DNA of 64,000 nucleotides from Tetraselmis striata. Lineage: Eukaryota > Chlorophyta > Chlorodendrophyceae > Chlorodendrales > Chlorodendraceae. Location of the stretch: contig VCJN01001379.1 in NCBI GenBank assembly GCA_006384855.1, positions 1 through 64,000 on the forward strand, read 5' to 3'. The position numbers and the translations under genes are program-made. This document shows, one piece after another, positions 36,754 to 45,008 of the stretch (its first letter is position 1; each line of letters opens with the position of its first letter). Below the pieces are notes generated by a model. That model made no database searches and was not told the DNA's origin. It saw only the letters and a program-made list of their open reading frames with translations.

Positions 36754-37948
36754 GCAGTGCGACAGGGCCACTGTCTATCAAATCGCCGCGCCACCTCTAG
36801 GATGCCGCTGAAGTAAGGTTCCCGTCGCTGATATGGCGACGCGGCGCCGCCTGACAGACCGACTTCTCAAGCGCACAGATGTATTATTATATAGCGTCCT
36901 CGCCTGCTTGTCGCTGTCATCCACTTGCACTCGATGCTGTCTATCGACGAGCTGCGACGCCCGCCAGGTGTCCTCGTTGTGGATGCTTGCCACCTTGCCC
37001 ACACCTCGCCGCAGACTCTTGCATTCAAGCCCAATAATGAGCGGAAAACATCGTCTCAGTGCGGCTTGCCTCGGCAGACATTTGGCAAGACATATAGTAA
37101 ATACCGCGGCGCGAACTCGACGTCGTCAGTGCGCCAAGTTGCCGGGCGGTGGGGCCGCAAGGGGGGGGGGGGGGGGGGGGGGGGGGTTCCGTTACGTACG
37201 TACTACGCGTCACTGCGTCAGCGCAGGGCATGCGCCCTGATGTCGCGAAACTCGTACCTGTATGTACGTACAAACTGATAATATAGCAGCCAGAGAACAA
37301 GCGCGCCTGACGGTCGACTTGCCAGCGTGCGCAGCTCGCCGGTTAAGCGCTGGTAGCACTCCGCTATCTTGACAAAACTGAATACTCAGTCGCGCTCCGT
37401 TCAGAGGAACTTGCCGTCGCTGTCGCGTCGAGTAGAGAGTAAGGCATACAAGTACCTTTATGGTCGGTATTGTCATCCCCACCTGATACTACCAGGGGTA
37501 ATTCCAGCGATACTTACCCCTGATACTACCTACAGTCCGATGAAGCAGGCCGTCGCGCCTCCTTGCTGCCGCGGCCCGGCATCGATTTGCCGACGACGTC
37601 GCCTCGCCGCCGTTCCCGCGACGTTCGCTCGGACGGTGTCGTATTTCATGCCCTACTTATTTATCTATACATTTACTGCTAGTAGCGACTATACGTATTA
37701 CCTGGAAGTGGACCTCTGTGACGGAGGTTGGGGCCCCCTCCCCCCTGTTGACTAGAGGTAGGTTCATTAGGGGAATTCATTATAGGTCCTAACAACCTAC
37801 AGCATAAGGTATGTTCGCACTTCTTTTTGTAGCGCTTCTCGCACTACAACATTGGCACATTGCACCGCAATGTGAGGGGCGTCTTTCAACTTGACCTACT
37901 GCCCGTGATAGTACGACATTGCTTGCGCGGCATTTGCTCGGCTCAGTA
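36754..37948. other. 5' flank of the fibrocystin-like gene
   Basis: No gene recognised. Presumably contains its promoter, but I see no convincing TATA element. A 26-G run lies at 37,161-37,186. The motif GGTTCATTAGGGGAATTCAT near 37,762 resembles one at 4204-4240, and both are preceded by a GGGCCCC...CTGTT-ACTAG block. This may be the outer end of the DIRS-type element that follows. Confidence 0.45.
37161..37186 (+). repeat. 26-G homopolymer
   Basis: One of the longest G runs of the window. Others are at 2768-2786, 25,594-25,613, 27,579-27,600 and 43,047-43,070. Homopolymers of this length are prone to both real and sequencing length variation. Confidence 0.95.
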
Positions 37949-39170
37949 TGCCCGGCAACGACGACCCAAAAGGCAACGAGCATGAGGCGAGCACCGGCTC
38001 GTCCACCGTCTCTCCTGCCCGTTTCGCCGACCTAGAGGCCTCGGTGTCGAATCTCGTGGCTTTGCCGCGCAACACGCTCGCACGTGAACCATAGCGGCAT
38101 GAAGGTACCACCCCTTCGGAGCCAAGCGCGCCCGCCTCATAAGGCGTTGCCGCGAAGCGCTCATCGCCGTACGACCCGCCCGCCACGCCGGTGACGTTTA
38201 CACACCCCCTCCACGCCGACGGCGACTACCTCACGTGAGAGGGTTGGGGCCCCCTCATTGCGCCCGGCTTGGCGATTCAGCAGGCGCCCGGCATGTCTAC
38301 AATGTCAAATAAATATTTACGACATTGCGGGTGACGATACGAGCCGCATCCTGACCGAGAAGCGGCATTGGGCCACTGACGCTAGACCAATACCGCTCGC
38401 TGAACTGCTATGGCTTCTACGATGCCGTCGTTCACGCGGCCCTCAGCGAGGCGGCGTCGGCAATTGATGGAGCGGCTAGCCAGGAAGTTTTCCCTAGTGC
38501 GGCGGACATTGGCGTCCTTAAGGCGGCAATCGCGGCCTACGGCGCCAGCAATTGGCACCGCCGGGACTTCCTCGCCTACCTATCTACGCCTCAAGGCGGC
38601 GGCCGATGCAGACGCGGGGGACAACACGCTCGCCGAGATTACACGCATTCGCCTGCTCCGGCCCCTTTGTGCTAACTACGGTGCGCCCGTAGTGGCAGTG
38701 CTCCGAGAGGAGCTTCTCCAACCACAAGCCGACTACGCCGCATCACTGCCGCAGCGAAGGCGCGGCCGTCAACCAAAGCTTCGGTGGCGCCCTCACCGAC
38801 GACGATCCCGCCTTCAGACCCGCCGCCGTGGCCGCCGCCCCCCGGCCCCACCGGAAGACTCCAAGCACCCCAGCCAGCAAGCCCAAGTACAGCAAACCCA
38901 ATCCCGCCAAGATCGACGAATGACGGCGCGGCCCGCCGTCCCATTGCCCGCCACGCGTGTCTACGTTCCTGCGCCACATAGCGCGGACGCAGTGGCGCGA
39001 ATGGCGGCGAATTGGGGCGAGCTGGCGCGTGCTGCGGTGGATACGGGAGGGCGCGCCGGTACCATGCGCCTATGTATAGCCCGCCTGCTTCGTTTCACGG
39101 CGGCGTCTCCCTACAAGACGCTACGAACGCGCAGCTCCGGTAGGGTACCGAGGAGAGCTCAACGTTAGTC
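37949..39170 (+). pseudogene. DIRS-type element 1: gag-like region
   Basis: Frame-broken coding region upstream of an RT. It includes MPGNDDPKGNEHEASTGSST (37,949), ITGDDTS-like IYDIAGDDTSRILTEKRHWA (about 38,310) and an alternative frame, VFPSAADIGVLKAAIAAYGA (about 38,490). A Pro/Arg-rich stretch (38,760-38,930) follows, then AAVDTGGRAGTMRLCIARLL (about 39,030). Position and composition fit gag plus the start of pol of a DIRS/TOC3-like retroelement; the gag family itself is not strongly conserved. Three or more frames are needed, so it is decayed. Confidence 0.5.
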
Positions 39171-39179
39171 CGCGTCGGA

Positions 39180-39875
39180 ACCCTATAGCAGCTTGCGATG
39201 CTGAGCCGCTACGTGTCGAGAGTTTTCCTAGTTCCGAAGCAGGGCAGCGGCAACTGGCGCGTTGACTGTAATCGACATGCACCATGCATGTCAACCTCTA
39301 CTGCGCGGTCTACAACATGCGTTCGAGACGCTCCGGCGCTTGCGGTACCTAGCGTGCCGGGGCGAGTGGGCGTTCTCTTTCGGCCTGCATGACGTCTACT
39401 ACGCCATGGGGCTGCGAGAGGACGTCCGGGACTATGCGCTATTTCACAATGAACGCACGCTGCACCCCATGGCGCTTCGCAGGGCTACCCATGGGCTGGT
39501 CCCTCAGCCCCCACTACTTCTGCATCCAAATAGGCGTGATGGTGCGCTAATTCCGCCAACCGGACTTCGCGGCCTATGCGTTGTCCGCCCGCCCCTCGCT
39601 GCGACGCTTGCGTCGTCGCAAGGCGCGCGGGGTCTGCCTTTTACCTTTCGTTGACGATTTCCTGTTCCTAGCCCCGTCCCGCGAGATGGCACTACGACTA
39701 CGCGCGACGGTTGACCGCATGTGGGGGCGCCTGGGCCTCGCCCGCCACCCCACCAAGGCCCACCCCGAGCCTACCCCCCAACGTCTGCAGCTCTTCGGAT
39801 GGAGACCGACTATACCGAGATGCGTTTCTGCGCCCCGCACCCGACGTGCTCCGCCGGCTGGCCGCGCTCGCCCGC
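39180..39875 (+). pseudogene. DIRS-type element 1: reverse transcriptase, 5' part
   Basis: RT blocks in order: YVSRVFLVPKQGSGNWRV (39,213), then IDMHHACQPLLRGLQHAFET in the next frame, FGLHDVYYAMGLREDVRDYA (catalytic D) and, in a third frame, LLPFVDDFLFLAPSREMALR (39,630-39,700, the x-x-D-D active site). The protein then runs RLQLFGW...DAFLRPAPDVLRRLAALAR up to 39,875, where a CACTA-like transposon cuts it. At least two frameshifts are present besides the insertion. The RT type (F-V-D-D and downstream order) fits DIRS/PAT/TOC3 elements rather than LTR elements. Confidence 0.85.
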
Positions 39876-39897
39876 CACTGTGAGATTCAGATGTGAC
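39876..39897 (+). repeat. Left terminal inverted repeat of CACTA-like copy 1
   Basis: 22 bp, identical to the reverse complement of 48,053-48,074. After position 22 the two ends diverge (GTAAATG against ATACAGG), although both then contain GGTGACGAA-type sequence. Preceded by the target duplication CGC. Confidence 0.95.
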
Positions 39898-40099
39898 GTA
39901 AATGTGCCCTACTGGTGACGAACGACGACATACGGGGACGATACGGGACGGACGAGGGACGTGGATTTCATACCCAGTAGCGACGACTATCGCGCGCGAC
40001 CTGTAAAGTACTATATGAATTTCTCGTTTCCATAATTTCATCAAATTGATATGCGCACGCGGGCTCGCGTGTCGCCCGCCGACGCGGAGTACCCGGGCT

Positions 40100-40250
40100 A
40101 AGTACAGGCGGCTGCAAGTACTCGCTGCACATCGCTGCACATCGCCGCGGTGTGCCGCGATGTGCGGCACGACGGGCGGAGGTGTGGGCGGATGTAGGTG
40201 GTACGGTAGGTGGTAGGCGGTAGGTGGTGTTCGTAGGTGCGCGTTTTAAT
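40100..40250 (+). repeat. Subterminal short repeats, left end
   Basis: CGCTGCACAT is repeated at 40,122-40,145 and followed by CCGCGGTGTGCCGCGATGTG. Then comes a run of GGTAGGTGG-like units (40,200-40,230). Clustered subterminal motifs are a known feature of CACTA-type elements, where they bind transposase. Confidence 0.5.
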
Positions 40251-40447
40251 GAAGCCGCCCTAACTGCTGATGATTGTGTAACGCCCCAGCACGCGCATGA
40301 AGTACGGGGTCGCCTCACGGTCACCGCCGCTCACCGTTGAATCAAGCGCGGACAGCCGCGCACTCGCATCTGTGTTGCCTGCCGGTGGTGGGTTACATCC
40401 ACCCCAACTCTCAACCCCCCCCCCGCCCCCCGCGCGCGGCAGCAGGC

Positions 40448-40864
40448 ATGCCGGCAAAGGGATGGATAGCGAGTGTGTCGAAGGATGGCGTGTACACATG
40501 CAAGCACTGCCACGGCATCGTGACGGGTAGTAGTGAAAGGACGGCGCGAGAGCGGCACTTCCGGAAATACCCGAACTGTAGCCACTCGTTGAAGCGTGCG
40601 GCTAAGTTGCGCCGCAAGGCCGCCTTATCACAAGCAGCACCAGCAGGGGCGGCAGCAGCAGCAGCAGCAACAGCAGCAACAAGCGCGGCAGCAGGAGTAG
40701 CTGCAGCCGTCGGAAACGGCCCGCGGGCGCCGGTCTCGGACGACGGCGGCTCGAAGGTGGACGATGTGATGGGCGTGGGGGAGGACCCCGTTGGCGAAGA
40801 CGGTATGGACATCGACGCGCCTGCGTGGCCGCCGGCGGGCGTCGAACCCGCGATGAGGGCGTGA
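40448..40864 (+). CDS. C2HC zinc-finger protein, N-terminal part
   Basis: From ATG 40,448 (an upstream in-frame ATG exists at 40,337): MPAKGWIASVSKDG, then YTCKHCHGIVTGSSERTARE followed by RHFRKYPNC. This gives C-x2-C...H-x5-C spacing like the BED/C2HC fingers at transposase N-termini. A Lys/Arg helix, an Ala run (about 40,630-40,700) and an acidic stretch (VDDVMGVGEDPVGEDGMDID) follow. It ends at TGA 40,862-40,864, but the +1 frame continues immediately into the Tudor-like domain, so one protein broken by a single-base shift is likely. Confidence 0.55.
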   Translation: MPAKGWIASVSKDGVYTCKHCHGIVTGSSERTARERHFRKYPNCSHSLKRAAKLRRKAALSQAAPAGAAAAAAATAATSAAAGVAAAVGNGPRAPVSDDGGSKVDDVMGVGEDPVGEDGMDIDAPAWPPAGVEPAMRA

Positions 40865-41046
40865 TATGGAAAGGCGATCCCGGCGACTTCTACATGAAGG
40901 TCATCGCCAAGAAGTTCCGGGGAGTATGGCACTACGGCGTGATAACCGGCGTCGTTACCGAGTGGGTGTTGGAGGACTACGGCGGGGCGACCCAGTGGCG
41001 CGCTGTTTTCGAGGACGGTGACATTGTGGACCTTCTGCGTTCAGAG
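40843..41046 (+). CDS. Tudor/Agenet-like domain exon
   Basis: Reads GDPGDFYMKVIAKKFRGVWH, then YGVITGVVTEW and WRAVFEDGDIVDLLRSE. The F-x-G-x-x-x-x-G-x-V/I start and the W-x-V-x-F-E-D-G-D-x-x-D-L-x-x-x-E end are the pattern of Tudor-like modules common in plant and algal chromatin proteins. The exon ends at a good donor, GTGAGT (41,047); a 41,047-41,131 intron would lead to VVEAMAAAQEHPPV. Finding this inside a transposon suggests chromatin reading by the transposase or its partner. Domain call by pattern only. Confidence 0.55.
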
Positions 41047-41131
41047 GTGAGTGGGCCCGGCCTGCGTGCTGGTGGCACCACTCAACTGCGGTTGTATGGA
41101 ATCACACGCACCCGCCCGGTCGGCGTGGCAG

Positions 41132-41853
41132 GTTGTGGAGGCTATGGCGGCTGCCCAGGAGCACCCCCCTGTGGATGCGGACGGGGATGCTCGCTTGGTA
41201 ACCGTCCATCAAGGCGATGACTTGTCCAGTGAATCACGCACCTTGCCCGGCGTGCGTTCAACACAACCCGGCTGGCGGAGGCCAAGCAGAACACTGGCTG
41301 CCATGGCGTGTGCCATGTGCATGTGGTCCTGGGCTATGTCAGCATGATCAACCTCTTCCCCCTCGCGCCGTTCCACCTGTTTTTTTTTGGCTTGGGAAGG
41401 GACTTATGGAGGAAATTTGTCACCGTGCAGGGCCACATTGGATTCCGAGCTATGAAGCAGGAAGACCGGCGCCAGGCTTTAGTCCCGATACCCAGCAACT
41501 TTGAACGCGGGTTGCGCCCTTCGTTTGCAGTGTCCAAGAATCGAAAGGTAACCCCCCCCCCACCCCCCCCGGGCGTGGGCGTGGGCGTGGGCGTGGGCGT
41601 GACGGCATTCCCCTCCATGACTGCAGGGTCAGGCAAGGTGACGGTGCAGTCCGGCTGGGTCATGGAGGACTGCTTGCACCACATGGAAACGTTTTCCATT
41701 CTTAACGCCGGTCCGCTGCTCGAGGAGGCCCGGGTGAAGGCGATCATGACCGAGAAGGAGCTTCGCGTCCCTAGGCGGTGCTTGGGCACATGTACAAGCG
41801 CATGCAAGGAGCTGCGTGGTTCGTCACGCGGTGGGGGTTGCAGAATGTGGTGA
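41132..41853 (+). CDS. Transposase-like segment of the CACTA-like element
   Basis: Frame 41,308-41,853 encodes LGYVSMINLFPLAPFHLFFF then GLGRDLWRKFVTVQGHIGFR, VPIPSNFERGLRPSF and SGWVMEDCLHHMETFSILNA. In the next frame it continues LGHMYKRMQGAAWFVTRWGL (41,781 on). The F-H-L-F-F-x-G-L-x-x-D-L-W block resembles the D/E-x-x-H...G-x-x-K-D-x-W stretch in CACTA-type transposases, but I cannot name the catalytic triad. A poly-C-rich stretch with donor GTAACC at 41,548 may be an intron ending at 41,649, in frame either way. One frameshift near 41,770. Confidence 0.45.
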
Positions 41854-41934
41854 CGGAGGAGGACGGCCCCGAGCGCAAGGCGCAGGTGGACGCGCTCACT
41901 AGGGAGGGGAGGACTCGATACCCCGCGCGGCGCC

Positions 41935-42630
41935 AAGGCGCGGCGGCCGGGGCAGCGCGGCGCCAAGGCGCGGCGGCCGGGGCAGCGCGGCGCCAAGGCG
42001 CGGCGGCCGGGGCAGCGCGGCGCCAAGGCGCGGCGGCCGGGGCAGCGCGGCGCCAAGGCGCGGCGGCCAGGGCAGCGCGGCGCCAAGACAGCGGCGGCCG
42101 GGGCAGCGCGGCGCCAAGACAGCGGCGGCCGGGGCAGCGCGGCGCCAAGACAGCGGCGGCCGGGGCAGCGCGGCGCCAAGACAGCGGCGGCCGGGGCAGC
42201 GCGGCGCCAAGACAGCGGCGGCCGGGGCAGCGCGGCGCCAAGACAGCGGCGGCCGGGGCAGCGCGGCGCCAAGGCGCGGCGGCCGGGGCAGCGCGGCGCC
42301 AAGGCGCGGCGGCCGGGGCAGCGCGGCGCCAAGGCGCGGCGGCCGGGGCAGCGCGGCGCCAAGGCGCGGCGGCCGGGGCAGCGCGGCGCCAAGGCGCGGC
42401 GGCCGGGGCAGCGCGGCGCCAAGGCGCGGCGGCCGGGGCAGCGCGGCGCCAAGGCGCGGCGGCCGGGGCAGCGCGGCGCCAAGGCGCGGCGGCCGGGGCA
42501 GCGCGGCGCCAAGGCGCGGCGGCCGGGGCAGCGCGGCGCCAAGGCGCGGCGGCCGGGGCAGCGCGGCGCCAAGGCGCGGCGGCCGGGGCAGCGCGGCGCC
42601 AAGGCGCGGCGGCCGGGGCAGCGCGGCTTT
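41935..42630 (+). repeat. GC-rich minisatellite, 23 units of 30 or 31 bp
   Basis: Five 30-bp units (41,935-42,084), six 31-bp units (42,085-42,270) and twelve 30-bp units (42,271-42,630). The 30-bp type starts AAGGCGCGGCGGCCGGGGCA; the 31-bp type starts AAGACAGCGGCGGCC. The plus frame from 41,778 to 42,632 stays open through the whole array (repeat ARRQGAAAGA), because six single-base additions return to frame. The copies are nearly identical, which points to recent expansion or homogenisation. Confidence 0.97.
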
Positions 42631-42639
42631 AAGACAGCG

Positions 42640-43245
42640 CATACAGCGGAATCGGCGGAAAGGGATGCATTACAAGCTGTGGACGGCAGCCGCTGAAAAC
42701 TATGCGGTCATGCCGCAACAACCCCAGCACTGGCTTCTGGATACCTCTGATCTGGCTGACGGCGGCGGGCTGCGGGATGCAGGGCCGCATGACTGAGGTG
42801 GCGGTGCTGGTGAGCCCGCAGAGTCTGCATGCGGCGGAGGCGGCGCAGCCGCATAGGCACTAGACAATGCTCTGAAGCGAGCCCCAATTGTCTGCCCAGC
42901 GCCTGCCCCAATGTAACGCACCAGCTTGGCAGCAATTGGCAGCTCTTTTGCCCCCCCCCCTCCACCCCACAGACACACTACCAATACCAGTTTCTCATCC
43001 CGGCGGGCAGTTGATGCGTATACCCAGGCTTGTGCGTACGCAGTGCGGGGGGGGGGGGGGGGGGGGGGGGCGGGGGGGAATCACTATAGCTAAGCTAGTG
43101 ATGTGAGATATGAGTGCAGCAACAGATATTGTGCAAGATATAATACGATGGCATGCAAGCGGGTCCCCGCTCTTCCACAATCATTGGCCCTGCTCCCTCT
43201 TGCCCCGCCCCCGGTGCCCTTTAGCTGCTCTCAGCATCCCGAGTG
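42640..43245 (+). other. Transposon spacer
   Basis: No gene recognised. Contains a C-rich stretch near 42,950 and a 24-G run at 43,047-43,070. Confidence 0.5.
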
Positions 43246-43550
43246 GGATGGGCGGGGCAGCGGTTGCTACCGAGTGAGGCGTAGCATCGTTTGCAGTGGC
43301 AACGCAGCCTTTCCGGTGTGACGCCGCCTGGATGTAACCCAGCAGTACGCGCAAAGTGCAAGTGCAAGCTGCTGATGGCGGGGATCCCGCGCGGGGGGGG
43401 GGGGGGGGGGGGCAGCGGCTGTGGGATAGGCGCGGCAGCGGTTGCTACAGAGTGAGGCGTCGCATTGTTTGCAGTAGCAACGCAGCCTTTCCGGTTGCAT
43501 AGTGTGACGCAGCCTGGATGTAACCCAGCAGTACGCGCAAAGTGCAAGTG
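43246..43550 (+). repeat. Two-copy direct repeat of about 125 bp
   Basis: A block with GGGCAGCGGTTGCTAC-type start, GTGAGGCGT, CAACGCAGCCTTTCCGG and GGATGTAACCCAGCAGTACG lies at about 43,246-43,368 and again at 43,423-43,550. The second copy has an extra TTGCATA-type insertion. The two are separated by a long G run. Non-coding on either strand as far as I can see. Confidence 0.85.
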
Positions 43551-43592
43551 TTACACGTCCGTGTGCCCCACCCAATGACATTGCGCCCGACC

Positions 43593-44294
43593 TCACTGAC
43601 GGCATGTCTCGCTCTCCTTCAGCTCCTGGGCCGTCCGCCGCCTCACCCTGCGCACCCTACCAGCCGCGGGTGCCTTCTCGGAAGCCTCACACACGGCGGC
43701 GCGAGTCGCGTCGTGGAACGCGTCCCTGACATGGCGGAACTCCGCCCTCTTCGTGGCCGTGGTCGGGCAGGGGACTGCCCGCTGATGGGTCGCCATGCAT
43801 GGGTACTTGGGGCCGCACAAAGCCGGGGTGCCGTCGCAGCAACACTCCCAGTCCGTCCGTTGGCCGCAGTCCACGCATGACGGGCGTCCGGCCAGGACAC
43901 GCACATGATAGTGCATGTGGCCGCCTCCCGCCACTGCTCGTAGTGCTCCGGTCAACATGGCGACGAGCAAGTCGGCATGTCCCGCAGGTGGCTGCGGGGC
44001 GGGTGGCGCGAGCGCAGCCTCGCTCGCCTCGACAACCCCCTCAGCCCGATCAGTCGCCTCGACCACGGCCTCCTCTGCCTCCTGACGCGGCGCACCAGGC
44101 GCATCATCGTCGCCTGGCAGGGCGTCCCCCCCCGCAACGGCGCCGTCGGCGGTGGCCGACGCCGTCGTGGCGGGGTGTTGTGAGGAGGTGGCCCTAGACA
44201 TAGGTGGGGCCGGCACCGCCATGTGTTGCTCCACATGCGGTGCGGTTCCTGACGCGACAGCTCCGTCGCACCAGTACCGGCGCCGGCACCCCAC
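43593..44294 (-). CDS. Cys-rich protein encoded inside the transposon
   Basis: A 233-residue frame on the minus strand. The N-terminal half is Ala/Glu/Asp-rich and probably disordered (PRQEAEEAVVEATDRAEGVV). The C-terminal half has a compact Cys/His cluster: HVRVLAGRPSCVDCGQRTDW, then ECCCDGTPALCGPKYPCMAT and HQ. C-x2-C...C-C-C...C...C...H spacing is reminiscent of the RING-like Cys-rich domain at the C-terminus of piggyBac-type transposases, but the rest does not match. A basic tail (GRVRRVRRRTAQE) could be a nuclear signal. It runs opposite to the other genes of the element. Function unknown. Confidence 0.5.
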   Translation of the reverse strand: MGCRRRYWCDGAVASGTAPHVEQHMAVPAPPMSRATSSQHPATTASATADGAVAGGDALPGDDDAPGAPRQEAEEAVVEATDRAEGVVEASEAALAPPAPQPPAGHADLLVAMLTGALRAVAGGGHMHYHVRVLAGRPSCVDCGQRTDWECCCDGTPALCGPKYPCMATHQRAVPCPTTATKRAEFRHVRDAFHDATRAAVCEASEKAPAAGRVRRVRRRTAQELKESETCRQ

Positions 44295-44522
44295 GCACGC
44301 CTGCTGGGCTTACCACCAACCGGCATGTTTCCTTTGGGAGGCGGTTCATCCGCGTCGGAGGTGAGCGGCGGTGCCTGTGTGGGTGTGGATACTGCCCGGC
44401 CATTAGGGCTCCCGCCGCCTGTCGCTCCGCCGACCCACGCCGCGGCGTGTGCTGCGCCCCGCATAGTCGCCTCGAATATAATATACATGACGCGGGGACG
44501 GGGGGGGATTCGTGCGTTTCGT

Positions 44523-44825
44523 ATGTCGGCGGAAAGGCGTGCGAAGCTGCGGCTGGCGAAGGTGGTGGAAGTAAGCGTGGCGGCGTCGGCGGCGTATTGC
44601 CGTGCGTGCATGCGTGCGCAACCCCGCGGCAGCAAGCGCCGGACTCGGCGTGTGCCAGCGGCAGAGCTGCGAAGCCATGGACACGGTACGGGATGCCAAG
44701 TCTGGCTAAGCAACTGCCGAGGCTGGCGGCTTAACCCCCATGTCCGGCGGTTGAGGGACGGAAAGTGCGTAGAAGTTGATCGGGAAAGCGGGCATATAAG
44801 CCTGGCTGTGCTAGGTTCCTATTAA
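44523..44825 (+). CDS. Small basic protein conserved between both transposon copies
   Basis: MSAERRAKLRLAKVVEVSVA...YCRACMRAQPRGSKRRTR... GWRLNPHVRRLRDGKCVEVD, 100 residues with 19 or more Arg/Lys. The same frame is open in copy 2 (63,566-63,868, minus). The ATG at 44,523 is chosen because the upstream ATG at 44,487 is separated by a G run of different length in the two copies (8 against 16), which breaks its frame. Three Cys and basic patches suggest nucleic-acid binding. No family recognised. Confidence 0.5.
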   Translation: MSAERRAKLRLAKVVEVSVAASAAYCRACMRAQPRGSKRRTRRVPAAELRSHGHGTGCQVWLSNCRGWRLNPHVRRLRDGKCVEVDRESGHISLAVLGSY

Positions 44826-44887
44826 GTAATGACGGTTTGTGCTAAGTAATTCTTAGGGGTAGACCATGCAGCGCAGGTAGGGGGCGG

Positions 44888-44894
44888 TATAAAT
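44888..44894 (+). promoter_or_regulatory. Putative TATA box
   Basis: TATAAAT in the context GGGCGGTATAAATGAGGCC, conserved at the matching place in copy 2 (63,497-63,503, opposite strand). No clear ORF starts close downstream, where a poly-C run and the satellite follow. Tentative. Confidence 0.35.
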
Positions 44895-45008
44895 GAGGCC
44901 GGGCACATATACTGCTCCACGAAACGACACTGTCGCACGTGTAGTTGAATAGACGCCCCCCCCCCCCCCCCCCCCCCCGCCGGGTCGGCCCGCCGACCCG
45001 CCACGGCA

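Noticed and set aside
36833..37240. Plus-strand ORF upstream of the fibrocystin-like gene as a divergent gene
   Set aside because: No family similarity; ends in a poly-G-derived Gly run; composition is like non-coding DNA.
37896..38186. Minus-strand 96-residue ORF at the start of the DIRS-type element
   Set aside because: It is the antisense of the gag start (MPGNDDPKGNEHE...), and the rest of the element reads on the plus strand.
41334..42642. Very long minus-strand ORFs (up to 422 residues) over 41.3-42.6 kb
   Set aside because: They are produced by the 30/31-bp minisatellite, which has no stop in several frames, and by fusion to the antisense of the transposase-like segment. No domain is visible.
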